NCBI RefSeq assembly: GCF_038397745.1
Contig: NZ_CP151636.1
Span: 2,790,001-2,854,000, forward strand
Origin: Microbacterium sp. LWH11-1.2
GTDB taxonomy: Bacteria > Actinomycetota > Actinomycetes > Actinomycetales > Microbacteriaceae
Reading direction: 5' to 3'
Length of the DNA: 64,000 bases
Shown: positions 16,044-25,323 of the stretch, one piece after another
Layout of the letters: every line of letters starts with the position of its first letter
How positions within the stretch are numbered: position 1 is the first letter of the stretch
Position numbers and translations under genes: made by a program
Notes under the pieces: generated by a model
Databases searched by the model: none
What the model was told of the DNA's origin: nothing
What the model saw: the letters and a program-made list of their open reading frames with translations, nothing else

Positions 16044-16715
16044 TCAGTCTTTCACGTCGGCGTCCGTCTCCGCGTCCTCCGTCTCCAGGTGACGGGATTC
16101 CAGGCGCTGGAGCAGCTTCTTGCCGAGGAAGGCGAGCACGAGGAACAGAGCGATGATGCCGACGAAGATGTATCCCGCGAAATGCACCCGGTCGACGAGT
16201 TCCCGGAAGCTCCCGGCCGCCAGCGAGGAGACGCTGACGTACGCCGTGGCCCAGATCACGCACGCGGGGGCGGTCCACGCGAGGAACCGGCGGTACGGGT
16301 ACTCGCTCATGCCGACGGTGAGCGGGACGAGGGAGTGCAGGACCGGGAGGAACCGGGAGAGGAAGATGGCGATCCCTCCGCGGCGCGCCAGATAGTTCTC
16401 GGCGCGCACCCAGTTCTTCTCGCCGATCCTCCGCCCCAGCCACGACGCGCGGATATGCGGACCGAGCCAGCGACCGAGGAAGAAGCCGATGCTCTCGCCG
16501 ATGAGTGCGCCGATGACGACGGCGATCCCCATCGCGATGCCCTCCAGCGGGCTGGTGACGCCGATGGAGGCGATGATGACGATCGTGTCGCCCGGGACGA
16601 TGAGCCCGATCAGGATGCTCGTCTCCAGCATGACGGCGAGCCCGGCCACCAGCGTGCGCGTGACCGGATCGATCGACTGCACGGTGTCGAGGAGCCAGAG
16701 CAGGAGGTCGTCCAC
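16044..16715 (-). CDS. DedA family membrane protein
   Basis: A 223-residue integral membrane protein with the DedA pattern: ETSILIGLIVPGDTIVIIAS in the first third, the ALIGESIGFFLGRWLG re-entrant segment, then the FLSRFLPVLHSLVPLTVGM arginine-containing motif and three C-terminal membrane helices. The family is tied to lipid-carrier flipping and membrane-potential homeostasis. GTG at 16715 gives the usual length; the longer in-frame upstream extension is charged, non-conserved and overlaps the divergent gene. Starts lie 41 bases from the divergent pabB. Confidence 0.88.
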   Translation of the reverse strand: MDDLLLWLLDTVQSIDPVTRTLVAGLAVMLETSILIGLIVPGDTIVIIASIGVTSPLEGIAMGIAVVIGALIGESIGFFLGRWLGPHIRASWLGRRIGEKNWVRAENYLARRGGIAIFLSRFLPVLHSLVPLTVGMSEYPYRRFLAWTAPACVIWATAYVSVSSLAAGSFRELVDRVHFAGYIFVGIIALFLVLAFLGKKLLQRLESRHLETEDAETDADVKD

Positions 16716-16744
16716 CTCATGAGGATACGGGAGCAGCCCGGTCC

Positions 16745-16750
16745 TAGGCT
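16745..16750 (+). promoter_or_regulatory. -10 box of the pabB promoter
   Basis: TAGGCT ends six bases before the GTG at 16757, fitting leaderless transcription. Confidence 0.5.
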
Positions 16751-16756
16751 GGACGC

Positions 16757-18076
16757 GTGCGCGAACGCCTGAGTCCCCGAGAGCTGCCCCGGTGGGTGGA
16801 CCCGGCGAGCGTCTTCCGGATGCTGGAGGACCAGGCGGCCGACGTGTTCTGGCTCGATGCCGGAGCGGCTGCGACCGAGGGCTGGAGCTTCGTCGGTACG
16901 GGGGAGCCATCGGACCTTCCGGAGGACGTGCGTCTCGACGTCGCCCCCACGGACGGCGCTCGCCCACCCTTCACCGGCGGGTGGGTCGGCTGGCGCGATT
17001 ACGAGAGCGGTGCGAGCGCGGCCGGGGCCCCTGTCTCCGACGACGGGGATGCCGCGGGCTCCTCCTGGCTGCGTGTCACCCGCGTCGTCGCCTTCGATCA
17101 CGCGTCCGGGCGCACGTGGACGCTCAGTGCGGAGGAGGATGCCGAGAACTGGGCGGTCGCCGTCGCGGCGGCATCCGGTCGTCCGGACGGAGAACCTCGC
17201 AGCGCGGGCGACGCCGCTCCTCGGATCGCCGAGGCTCGCCACGATCCTCAGGAGTACGCCGCCCTCATCGAACGCTGCCGCGAGCTGATCCGCGCGGGCA
17301 TCGCGTACCAGCTGTGCCTCACGACGCGCTTCACGGTCCCGGGGGCGCATGACGCGGTCGCGGTCTACGAACGCCTGCGAGCAGCCACGCCCGCGCATCA
17401 CGGCGGTTTCCTCCGCATCGGGGGGCGCGCGCTGCTGAGCGCGAGTCCCGAGCAGTTCCTCCACGCCGGGGGAGGAATGATCCGCTCCCGGCCCATCAAG
17501 GGGACGCGCCCCCGCCATGCAGACCCGGAGACGGATGCCGCGCTCGCCGCCGAGCTCGCCGTGAACGTCAAGGAGCGCGCCGAGAACGTGATGATCGTGG
17601 ACCTGATGCGCAACGACCTCTCTCGGGTGTGCGTGCCCGGCTCGATCCGAGTGGACGGCCTGTGGACGGTGGAGAGCTATCCCGCCGTGCACCAGCTGGT
17701 CAGCACGGTCAGCGGAACGGCGGCTGAGGGCACCACGGTCGGGGCCCTGCTCGCGGCGACGTTCCCGGCCGGGAGCATGACCGGCGCGCCGAAGCTCTCG
17801 GCCATGACGCGGCTGCACGAGCTCGAGGGCGGCCCGAGGGGCGTCTACGCGGGGTGCTTCGGGTATGTGGGCGTCGACGGCGCCGTCGACCTGGCGATGG
17901 TCATCCGCAGCATCGTGATCGACGAGCATGAGGCGGTCGTCGGCGCCGGGGGCGGAATCACCTGGGGGTCGGTCGCCGTCGCCGAGGTGGCCGAGGTCGC
18001 GACCAAGGCGCGGGCCCCGCTGGCAGCGCTCGGTGCGGAAATGCCCGTGCTCTGGCGTTCCGATATCCTGAACTGA
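16757..18076 (+). CDS. pabB: Aminodeoxychorismate synthase component I
   Basis: A 439-residue chorismate-binding enzyme that makes 4-amino-4-deoxychorismate for folate. The C-terminal catalytic half shows [11 protein letters not shown], with Lys248 in PIKGT; anthranilate synthases have Ala at this place, so PabB is preferred over TrpE. Further motifs are [30 protein letters not shown] and GAGGGITW. The N-terminal 140 residues are shorter and more divergent than in TrpE. No amidotransferase (pabA) gene is adjacent; glutamine-derived ammonia must come from a subunit encoded elsewhere. GTG start, with leuS following about 25 bases after the stop. Confidence 0.88.
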   Translation: MRERLSPRELPRWVDPASVFRMLEDQAADVFWLDAGAAATEGWSFVGTGEPSDLPEDVRLDVAPTDGARPPFTGGWVGWRDYESGASAAGAPVSDDGDAAGSSWLRVTRVVAFDHASGRTWTLSAEEDAENWAVAVAAASGRPDGEPRSAGDAAPRIAEARHDPQEYAALIERCRELIRAGIAYQLCLTTRFTVPGAHDAVAVYERLRAATPAHHGGFLRIGGRALLSASPEQFLHAGGGMIRSRPIKGTRPRHADPETDAALAAELAVNVKERAENVMIVDLMRNDLSRVCVPGSIRVDGLWTVESYPAVHQLVSTVSGTAAEGTTVGALLAATFPAGSMTGAPKLSAMTRLHELEGGPRGVYAGCFGYVGVDGAVDLAMVIRSIVIDEHEAVVGAGGGITWGSVAVAEVAEVATKARAPLAALGAEMPVLWRSDILN

Positions 18077-18101
18077 TCCCGTTTTTCCCTGCAGATTGGT
18101 C

Positions 18102-20687
18102 GTGCGTTCGTTGTCTGAGAACCTGTCCTTCGGTCCCGCCGACGAGGAGACCCCGTCGGCGCACGCCATCCAGAGCAAGTGGCAGAAGTACTGGGCGGAG
18201 AACGAGACATTCCTCACCGGCGGCGATGACGACACCCGCCCGCGGCGCTACGTGCTCGCGATGTTCCCGTACCCCTCCGGTGACCTGCACATGGGACACG
18301 CGGAGAACTACCTCTACTCCGACATCGTGGCGCGCTTCTGGCGTCACCGCGGGCACAACGTGCTCAACCCGATCGGCTGGGACTCGTTCGGCCTGCCGGC
18401 CGAGAACGCCGCGATCCGGCAGGGCGCCGACCCTCGCGAGTGGACGTACCAGAACATCGCCCAGCAGAAGAAGGCGTTCCAGTCGTACGGCGTCTCCTTC
18501 GACTGGTCGCGCGTGCTGCACACCTCCGACCCGGAGTACTACCGCTGGAACCAGTGGCTGTTCCTGAAGCTGCACGAGCGCGGGCTGGCCTATCGCAAGA
18601 AGAGCGCCGTCAACTGGTGCCCCAACGACCAGACGGTGCTGGCGAACGAGCAGGTCGTCGACGGCCGCTGCGAGCGCTGCGGCTACGAGGTCGTGAAGAA
18701 GAAGCTGACCCAGTGGTACTTCAAGATCACCGACTACGCCGACCGTCTGCTCGACGACCTGAACCAGCTCGAGGGGTTCTGGCCGCACAAGGTGCTGCAG
18801 ATGCAGCGCAACTGGATCGGCCGCTCGGTCGGTGCCGACGTCGACTTCCGCATCGAAGGACGCGACGAGCCGGTCACGGTCTTCTCGACGCGCCCCGATA
18901 CGCTGCACGGAGCGACGTTCTTCGTCGTGGCGCCGGACTCCGACCTGGCCGCCGAGCTCGCCGCTGGTGCGCCGGTCGAGGTGCAGGAGCGGTTCCGCAC
19001 CTACCTGGAGCAGGTGCAGAAGGAGAGCGACATCGATCGGCAGTCCACGGACCGTCCGAAGACCGGTGTCTTCCTGGAGCGCTACGCGATCAACCCCGTC
19101 AACGGCGAGAAGCTGCCGGTCTGGGCGGCCGACTACGTGCTGGCCGACTACGGCCACGGCGCGGTCATGGCCGTGCCGGCGCACGATCAGCGCGACCTGG
19201 ACTTCGCCCGCGCCTTCGACCTGCCGGTCAAGGTCGTCGTCGACACCACGGCCCCCGTCACCGGTGCGATGCCGGTCATCGAGGTCGACGAGGAGGGCGT
19301 GCCGATCGACACCGGTGCAGCTCTGGATGAGCAGAACCCGGCGTCCACCGGCATCGCCCTGACCGGCGAAGGCCGCATGATCAACTCGGGCGCGCTGAAC
19401 GGCCTGTCCAAGCGCAACGCGATCGCCCGCGCGATCGAGCAGCTGGAGGCGTCGGGCACCGGGCGCGCAGCCAAGAACTACCGTCTGCGCGACTGGCTGA
19501 TCTCGCGCCAGCGCTTCTGGGGCACCCCCATCCCGATGCTGCACGCCGAGGACGGCCGGATCATCCCGGTTCCCGAGGACCAGCTGCCGGTGAAGCTGCC
19601 GAGCGTCGAGGGCCTCGACCTGAAGCCGAAGGGCTCGTCGCCGCTGGGCGCGGCCGAGAGCTGGGTGCAGACCGTCGATCCGCAGACCGGCGACCCGGTG
19701 CTGCGCGACCCCGACACCATGGACACCTTCGTCGACAGCTCGTGGTACTTCCTGCGCTTCCTGTCGCCGAACAGCGACACGGTCGCCTTCGACCCCGCTC
19801 AGGCGGCGCGCTGGGCACCGGTCGACTCGTACATCGGCGGTGTCGAGCACGCGATCCTGCACCTGCTGTACGCGCGCTTCATCACCAAGGTGCTGTTCGA
19901 CATGGGGCTGATCGACTTCACCGAGCCGTTCTCGAATCTGATCAACCAGGGCATGGTGCTGCTCGACGGCGCGAAGATGTCGAAGAGCAAGGGCAACTTG
20001 GTGCTGTTCGAGGAGGAGCTCGACGCCTACGGCGCCGACGCCCTGCGCGTGGGTCTGGCGTTCGCGGGACCGGTGGAAGACGACAAGGACTGGTCCGACG
20101 TCTCGACGACCGGTGCGCAGAAGTTCCTGGCGCGCGCCCTGCGGATCGCGGGCGAGGTCGACAGCCCCGTCGACGTCGTCTTCGCCAGCGGTGACGCGGC
20201 GCTGCGCCGTGCCACGCACAAGCTGCTGGCCGAGGCTCCTGCGCTGGTCGAGCAGACGAAGTTCAACGTGCTGGTCGCCCGCCTGATGGAGCTCGTCAAC
20301 ATCACGCGCAAGACGATCGACGGCGCTGCGGGTGCGTCCGACCCCGCCGTGCGCGAGGCCGCGGAGACCATCGCCGTGATGCTCGACCTCATCGCCCCGC
20401 ACACCGCGGAGGAGATGTGGGAGATCCTCGGGCACGAGCCGTCCGTGGGCCTGGTCACCTGGCGTTCGGCCGACCCGGCGCTGCTCGTGGAGGACACGAT
20501 CACCGCCGTCGTGCAGGTGGGCGGCAAGGTGCGCGCCCAGCTCGAGGTGTCGGCGAGGATCGGCGAGGCCGAGCTCGAGGCACTCGCCCGTGCGGACGAG
20601 CGCGTGATCCGATCGATCGGCGACCGCGAGATCGTGAAGGTCGTCGTGCGCGCGCCGAAGATCGTCAGCTTCGTCGTCAAGGGCTAG
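18102..20687 (+). CDS. leuS: Leucyl-tRNA synthetase
   Basis: A class I synthetase of about 861 residues that charges tRNA-Leu. The HIGH-type motif is [15 protein letters not shown] near the N-terminus, the editing (CP1) domain holds a zinc-like cysteine cluster ([11 protein letters not shown] and CERCGYE), and the second catalytic signature is KMSKSKGN at about 19975-19998. The C-terminal anticodon-binding region ends in the usual [15 protein letters not shown]. The start is uncertain: TTG 18096, GTG 18102 and TTG 18111 are all in frame and none has a good ribosome site; GTG is taken here. Confidence 0.95.
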   Translation: MRSLSENLSFGPADEETPSAHAIQSKWQKYWAENETFLTGGDDDTRPRRYVLAMFPYPSGDLHMGHAENYLYSDIVARFWRHRGHNVLNPIGWDSFGLPAENAAIRQGADPREWTYQNIAQQKKAFQSYGVSFDWSRVLHTSDPEYYRWNQWLFLKLHERGLAYRKKSAVNWCPNDQTVLANEQVVDGRCERCGYEVVKKKLTQWYFKITDYADRLLDDLNQLEGFWPHKVLQMQRNWIGRSVGADVDFRIEGRDEPVTVFSTRPDTLHGATFFVVAPDSDLAAELAAGAPVEVQERFRTYLEQVQKESDIDRQSTDRPKTGVFLERYAINPVNGEKLPVWAADYVLADYGHGAVMAVPAHDQRDLDFARAFDLPVKVVVDTTAPVTGAMPVIEVDEEGVPIDTGAALDEQNPASTGIALTGEGRMINSGALNGLSKRNAIARAIEQLEASGTGRAAKNYRLRDWLISRQRFWGTPIPMLHAEDGRIIPVPEDQLPVKLPSVEGLDLKPKGSSPLGAAESWVQTVDPQTGDPVLRDPDTMDTFVDSSWYFLRFLSPNSDTVAFDPAQAARWAPVDSYIGGVEHAILHLLYARFITKVLFDMGLIDFTEPFSNLINQGMVLLDGAKMSKSKGNLVLFEEELDAYGADALRVGLAFAGPVEDDKDWSDVSTTGAQKFLARALRIAGEVDSPVDVVFASGDAALRRATHKLLAEAPALVEQTKFNVLVARLMELVNITRKTIDGAAGASDPAVREAAETIAVMLDLIAPHTAEEMWEILGHEPSVGLVTWRSADPALLVEDTITAVVQVGGKVRAQLEVSARIGEAELEALARADERVIRSIGDREIVKVVVRAPKIVSFVVKG

Positions 20688-20698
20688 AACCGCTTCCT

Positions 20699-20735
20699 GC
20701 ACCGGGGACCGATCCTGAGGGATTGTCCCCGGTGC
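20699..20735 (+). terminator. Hairpin after leuS
   Basis: GCACCGGGGAC (20699-20709) and GTCCCCGGTGC (20725-20735) form a perfect 11-base-pair stem 12 bases after the leuS stop. No long U tract follows, so it may act with Rho or as an RNA 3'-end stabiliser. Confidence 0.65.
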
Positions 20736-20771
20736 CTGGTTCTCAGGCTTCGTCGGGTGTCCGGGGCGGCC

Positions 20772-20777
20772 TAGCGT
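20772..20777 (+). promoter_or_regulatory. -10 box of the comEA promoter
   Basis: TAGCGT ends six bases before the ATG at 20784, fitting a leaderless transcript. Confidence 0.45.
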
Positions 20778-20783
20778 TGCGGG

Positions 20784-21380
20784 ATGCCTCCAGAGCCGCC
20801 CCCGCCGCCGCCGCGACGTCGTCTGCGGTTGAGCATCGGGGCGGGCGTGGTCCTCGCGCTCGTCGTGCTCTCGGCAGCGGTCGGCTTCGGCATCCTGCGC
20901 GGCCAGGCGGAGCCGGTGGATTCCCTGCCGCTGGCAGAAGCCGGTGCGACTGCGGGCCCGACGGGTGAGCTCTACGTGCACGTGCTGGGCGCGGTCGCGC
21001 ACCCGGGGCTCTACGTGCTCGATCTCGATGCGAGGCTGGTGGATGCCCTTGCGGCAGCAGGAGGCACGACCGACGACGCCGACCTGGCGGCGGTGAACCT
21101 TGCGCGTGTCCTCGCCGATGGCGAGCAGATCGTCGTGCCCACGGTGGGGGCGACCTCGGATGCCTCGGGCGGCGCGGCGCCGGGGGACGACCGCATCGAC
21201 CTGAATGCCGCTGACCAGGCGGCGCTCGAGACCCTGCCGCGCATCGGGCCGGCACTCGCGGAGCGGATCATCGCCTGGCGCGACGAGAACGGGCGCTTCG
21301 CCTCGGTGGACGATCTGCTCGCCGTGCCGGGTATCGGCGAGAAGCTGCTGGCCGGCATCCGCGAGGCCGTGCGCGTATGA
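20784..21380 (+). CDS. comEA: ComEA-like DNA-binding competence protein
   Basis: A 198-residue membrane-anchored protein. A proline-rich cytoplasmic start is followed by one membrane helix (about 16-36), an SLBB domain (about 55-115, YVHVLGAVAHPGLYVLD) and a C-terminal helix-hairpin-helix pair (INLNAAD-type DLNAADQAALETLPRIG, then VPGIGEKLLAGI). In naturally competent bacteria ComEA binds incoming double-stranded DNA outside the membrane and hands it to ComEC. The next gene is comEC, overlapping by four bases (21377-21380). This gene looks intact although comEC is broken. Confidence 0.9.
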   Translation: MPPEPPPPPPRRRLRLSIGAGVVLALVVLSAAVGFGILRGQAEPVDSLPLAEAGATAGPTGELYVHVLGAVAHPGLYVLDLDARLVDALAAAGGTTDDADLAAVNLARVLADGEQIVVPTVGATSDASGGAAPGDDRIDLNAADQAALETLPRIGPALAERIIAWRDENGRFASVDDLLAVPGIGEKLLAGIREAVRV

Positions 21381-23689
21381 GGCCACGCGATCTGCGTCTG
21401 CTGCCGCTCGCGGCCGCGGTGTGGTGCGTGGCCCTCTTCTGCGTGTTCGTCCCGGGGTCGGCGTGGGGGAGCGCGGCGATCTGCGGGATCGCCGCCGTGT
21501 CCGTTCTCGGGGCGTTCTCGTGGCGGCGACGTCATGGCGGGCTCCATGCCGGCGCAGGACTTCTGATGGTGACACTGGCCGCGGGTGCCGCGGTGGCGAT
21601 GTCGACGGGGTTCGCCTCACCCGCGCGTGACCGCATCGCGGAGTGGGACGGACGCGTGGTCGAGGTGGTCGCCGCCGTGACATCGTCGGCGTCGACCGGT
21701 CAGGACGGACGGCTCTGGTTCGAGGCCGTCTCGATCGACGTCGGACCGCCGGGGCAGGCGAGGCCGCTGGCGGCACCCGTGCGGATCGGCATCGACCCGG
21801 CCGACGGCTTCGACCTCGGAGCGCGGATACGCGTCACGGGAGAGGCAGCCGCGACCGATGCGGGTGAGCGCTCGGCGCTGGTCGTCTTCGGCGGCGAGGC
21901 CGAGGTGGTCTCGCCGGCAGCGGGCGTGTTCGGTGCCGCGGCGGCGCTGCGGCTGGCGTTCGTCGAGCGCTCGCTTCGGCTGCCCGATCCGGGTTCCGGC
22001 CTGCTTCCCGGACTCGCTGTGGGAGACACCCGGGCCGTGACGCAGGAACTGACCGACGACATGCGCACGAGCGGGCTCAGCCATCTCACGGCGGTCAGCG
22101 GTGCCAACTGCGCGATCGTGGTCGGGGCCGTGTTCTGGCTGACCGCGCTGTGTGGTGGAGGGCGGATGCTGCGCGTCGTGCTGGCGGCGATGGCGCTGGC
22201 CGGATTCGTGGTGCTCGTCACTCCCGAGCCGAGCGTCATCCGTGCAAGCGTGATGGCCGGCGTGGCGATGCTGACCGTGCTGCTCGGAAGACCGACTGCG
22301 GGCGCGGGCATGCTCGCGCTCTGCGTCGTCGGTATCCTGCTGGCCGACCCGTGGCTGGCCGCGACACCCGGCTTCGCCCTGTCCGTCGTTGCGTCCGGGG
22401 CGCTGATCCTGCTGGCGCCGCCACTGAGCCGCGGGATGACGCGATGGATGCTCGCGCCGGTGGCGCTGGCGATCGCCGTGCCGCTCGCCGCGCAACTCGC
22501 CTGCGGGCCCATCATCGCCCTCTTCGCCGAGCAGCAATCGCTCATCGGGATCGCCGCCAACCTGCTCGCGGCGCCGGCCGCGCCCGTCGCGACGGTGATG
22601 GGATTGCTCGCGTGCCTCGCCGCACCGATACCGCCCCTCGCCGACCTGCTCACGGCATCAGCCTGGCTGCCGGCCGCATGGATCGCGACGACGGCGACGA
22701 CGACCGCGCAGCTGCCCGTCGCGCAGATCCTGCTCCCGGCCGGGCTCGCCAGCGCGCTGCTGGTGCTCGTGGTCAGTGCCTCGCTGGCGGCCGTGCTGAT
22801 CGCTCGGCGCGGCGCCTTCCGACCACGGATCGCTCGGGCGATCGCGCTGGCTCGACAGGGCGCAGCGGGTGTCCTCATCGTGGTGCTGTCCCTCGCCGGC
22901 GCGCATCTCGTCCTGTCCGGCCCGCTCGCGAGTTCCACCGCGCCGGACGGCTGGTCGATCGCCGCATGCGACGTGGGGCAGGGCGACGCGCTCCTCGTGC
23001 GCTCCGCCGGGCAGGTGGCGCTCATCGACACGGGGCCGGAACCGGGTCCGCTGGCCGAGTGCCTGGCGTCGCTGGGCATCTAGCACGTCGACCTGCTCGT
23101 GCTGTCGCACTTCGACCTCGATCATGTCGGCGGAACGGCGGCGGTCTTCGGAAAGGTCGATGCGGTGCTGCACGGCCCCACGGCGGAGCCGGCCGACGAG
23201 AGGCTCCTGGACGACCTGGTCGCGGGCGGAGCGCGTCTCACACCGGCTTCAGCCGGCCTGCGGGGCCGTCTGGGGTCCGCCGCGTGGCGGGTGCTGTGGC
23301 CGATCCGGGACTCCGCGGCCTTCCCGCCCGGCAACGACGCGAGCGTGGTGGTCGACTTCGACGGCGGGGGAGTACCCCGCTCGCTCTTCCTCGGAGACCT
23401 CGCGGCCGAGCCGCAGCGCATGCTGCTGCGCACGGTGCGGCTCGGGAAATATGCGGTGGTGAAGGTCGCCCATCACGGCAGCGCGGATCAGGATCCGGGG
23501 CTCTACGAAGCCGTGCGGGCGACCGCGGCGATCTTCAGCGCCGGAGCCGAAAACGACTACGGTCATCCTCGGGATGCGGCGCTCGACATGCTGACCGCCG
23601 CCGGCGCCCACAACCTGCGCACCGACACGCAGGGGCGCATCCTGCTCGGCATCCGCGATGAGGAGCTGCAGGTCTGGACGGAACGGTGA
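21377..23689 (+). pseudogene. comEC: comEC, DNA-uptake channel, interrupted by an in-frame amber codon
   Basis: Without the stop at 23081-23083 this would be a normal 770-residue ComEC. The first 568 codons cover the N-terminal domain, the Competence membrane domain with many helices (GLLPGLAVGDTR, then GLSHLTAVSGANCAIV), and the beginning of the beta-lactamase-like domain (CDVGQGDALLVRSAG, then IDTGPEPGP). Codon 569 is TAG. The same frame continues without a break into HVDLLVLSHFDLDHVGG, the metal-binding motif, and runs to 23689. One base change (for example CAG, GAG or TCG to TAG) explains it. Either uptake is lost, or the two parts are made separately, or the TAG is an assembly error or is read through. 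The TGA-overlapping ATG at 21377 couples it to comEA. Confidence 0.85.
23084..23689 (+). pseudogene. comEC: ComEC C-terminal beta-lactamase-like fragment
   Basis: This is the part of comEC after the amber codon. It holds the metal-site motif HFDLDHVGG, FLGDL and VAHHGSADQD of the metallo-beta-lactamase fold, but lacks the preceding strands that bear CDVGQGDA. An in-frame GTG at 23099 could restart translation, giving at most 196 residues beginning inside the motif region; no ribosome site precedes it. A stable free-standing domain therefore seems unlikely. Confidence 0.7.
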
Positions 23690-23720
23690 CCGGGACCGTC
23701 GCCGTGTCCCCGGCCCCCGG

Positions 23721-23726
23721 TAGTCT
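23721..23726 (+). promoter_or_regulatory. -10 box of the holA promoter
   Basis: TAGTCT ends six bases before the ATG at 23733, fitting a leaderless transcript. Confidence 0.5.
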
Positions 23727-23732
23727 GGATCC

Positions 23733-24770
23733 ATGGCAGCTTCGCGTCCCCCCTCCCGTGGCGGCGCGAAGGCCGGCAAGATCCCCCAGGTGTCGTGGCG
23801 CGAGCCGCATCCGGCACCGCTGGTGCTGGTCTTCGGACCCGAGGAGATCTGCGCCGAGCGCGCGATCGCGGGCGTGCGCGACTACCTTCGCGCCGAGGAT
23901 CCCTCGCTCGAGGTCAGCGACGTGCGCGCCGACGACTACGAACCCGGCACACTGCTGTCGCTCACCTCGCCGTCCCTGTTCGGCGAGCCGCGGCTCGTCC
24001 GCGTGTCCGGCGTGGAGAAGTGCACCGACGCGTTCATCCAGGAGACGGTGTCGTACCTCGACCATCCTCAGGAGGGCGCGACCGTCGTGCTGCGGCACAC
24101 CGGTGCGAGCGTCCGCGGCAAGAAGCTCCTCGACGCGCTGCGTGCCGGGAACGGCGGCGGTATCGAGATCGCGGTACCTGCGATCAAACGCGACAGCGAT
24201 CGGGTCGACTTCGCGGCGGGGGAGTTCCGCTCCGCGAAGAAGCGCATCGCCCCTCCGGCGCTGCGCGCACTGGTCTCGGCCTTCGCCGACGATCTCACCG
24301 AACTGGCGGCGGCCTGCCAGCAGCTGATCGGCGACGTCGAGGGCGACATCTCCGAAGACACCGTCACCCGGTACTACGGCGGGCGGGTGGAGGTCTCGGC
24401 CTTCGTCGTCGCAGACACGGCGATCTCCGGTCGCTACGGCGAGGCACTGATCGCGCTGCGCCATGCGCTGTCGTCCGGCGCCGACCCCGTTCCGATGGTG
24501 GCCGCATTCGCCATGAAGCTCCGCGGCATGGCGCGAGTGGCGGGCAACCGCGAACCCAGCAGGCAGCTGGCTCAGCGCCTCGGCATGAAGGACTGGCAGG
24601 TGGATCGTGCACGGCGCGACCTCGCCGGGTGGAACGAGCGCTCACTCGGCATGGCGATCCAGGCGACCGCGCGGGCCGACGCCGAGGTCAAGGGTGCGGC
24701 GCGCGACCCGATCTTCGCGCTCGAGCGGATGGTCACGGTCATCGCCACACGGGAACCGTTCGGCGCGTGA
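23733..24770 (+). CDS. holA: DNA polymerase III delta subunit
   Basis: A 345-residue clamp-loader subunit that opens the beta sliding clamp. The pattern is that of HolA: an N-terminal AAA+-like domain beginning LVLVFGPEEICAERAI (degenerate P-loop, no lysine), DYEPGTLLSLTSPSLFGEPRLVRV, VVLRHTGASVRGKKLLDAL, then a lid domain and a C-terminal helical collar (GAARDPIFALERMV). It usually sits next to comEC and opposite rpsT, as here. A basic 25-residue extension precedes the conserved part. Confidence 0.92.
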   Translation: MAASRPPSRGGAKAGKIPQVSWREPHPAPLVLVFGPEEICAERAIAGVRDYLRAEDPSLEVSDVRADDYEPGTLLSLTSPSLFGEPRLVRVSGVEKCTDAFIQETVSYLDHPQEGATVVLRHTGASVRGKKLLDALRAGNGGGIEIAVPAIKRDSDRVDFAAGEFRSAKKRIAPPALRALVSAFADDLTELAAACQQLIGDVEGDISEDTVTRYYGGRVEVSAFVVADTAISGRYGEALIALRHALSSGADPVPMVAAFAMKLRGMARVAGNREPSRQLAQRLGMKDWQVDRARRDLAGWNERSLGMAIQATARADAEVKGAARDPIFALERMVTVIATREPFGA

Positions 24771-24801
24771 CACCGCCGGTGCAGACATCGGGCAACGAAA
24801 A

Positions 24802-24823
24802 AGCCCGCCTCGAGGAGGCGGGC
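24802..24823. terminator. Shared bidirectional terminator between holA and rpsT
   Basis: AGCCCGCCT and AGGCGGGCT pair around CGAG-centred bases. AAAAA precedes the hairpin on the plus strand, giving a U tract for the rpsT transcript on the minus strand; the plus-strand side has a weaker TGATT tail for holA. Confidence 0.75.
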
Positions 24824-24841
24824 TGATTCAGAAGCTGATGC

Positions 24842-25102
24842 TCAGAGAGCGGAGACCTGCTTGGCGAGTGCCGACTTGCGGTTCGCGGCCTGGTTCTTGT
24901 GCAGAACGCCCTTGCTGACGGCCTTGTCGAGCTTGACGGCGGCCTTCTTGAGGGTGGCCTCGGCGGCGGACTTGTCGCCGGCAGCGACAGCCGTCTTGGT
25001 CGAGCGGATGAGCGTCTTGAGCTCGCTCTTCACGGCCTTGTTGCGCTCGTGAGCCTTCTCGTTGGTCTTGTTGCGCTTGATCTGCGACTTGATGTTTGCC
25101 AC
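24842..25102 (-). CDS. rpsT: 30S ribosomal protein S20
   Basis: An 86-residue basic protein that binds 16S rRNA in the small subunit. It begins [21 protein letters not shown] and has the family's Lys/Ala-rich helices to the end ([16 protein letters not shown]). GTG at 25102 gives the normal length; the longer frame upstream adds a hydrophobic non-conserved leader. It converges with holA over a shared terminator. Confidence 0.97.
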   Translation of the reverse strand: MANIKSQIKRNKTNEKAHERNKAVKSELKTLIRSTKTAVAAGDKSAAEATLKKAAVKLDKAVSKGVLHKNQAANRKSALAKQVSAL

Positions 25103-25323
25103 GTGTGGACACTTTCTGTACAGGAGTGATGGGAATGCCGGCAGCAGAAGAGGGCTGCTGCACAGCGGTCGTGAGGGAAGAACCCACACGCAAGCCAAGA
25201 GTCGAGTCTATCAGCAGACGGCTCGATCACGCGAAACGACCACGAGAAGCGACACTGAGTCGCGGATCTGCTGGTACCGGGTGCAGAATCAACGGTATCC
25301 GGACACCGATGTCGAGGAGCCAC

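Noticed and set aside
16757..18076. Anthranilate synthase TrpE or isochorismate synthase
   Set aside because: The PIKGT motif with Lys indicates aminodeoxychorismate synthase, and no trp or menaquinone genes are nearby.
17958..21776. A 1,272-codon open frame on the minus strand opposite leuS and comEA
   Set aside because: It mirrors the codon bias of the genuine plus-strand genes, is rich in Arg, Asp, Val and His in the way high-GC antisense frames are, and shows no domain. leuS, comEA and comEC on the other strand are certain.
23099..23689. A separate functional beta-lactamase-fold gene after comEC
   Set aside because: It starts in the middle of the fold, lacks the CDVGQGDA strands, has no ribosome site and is exactly in frame with the interrupted comEC.
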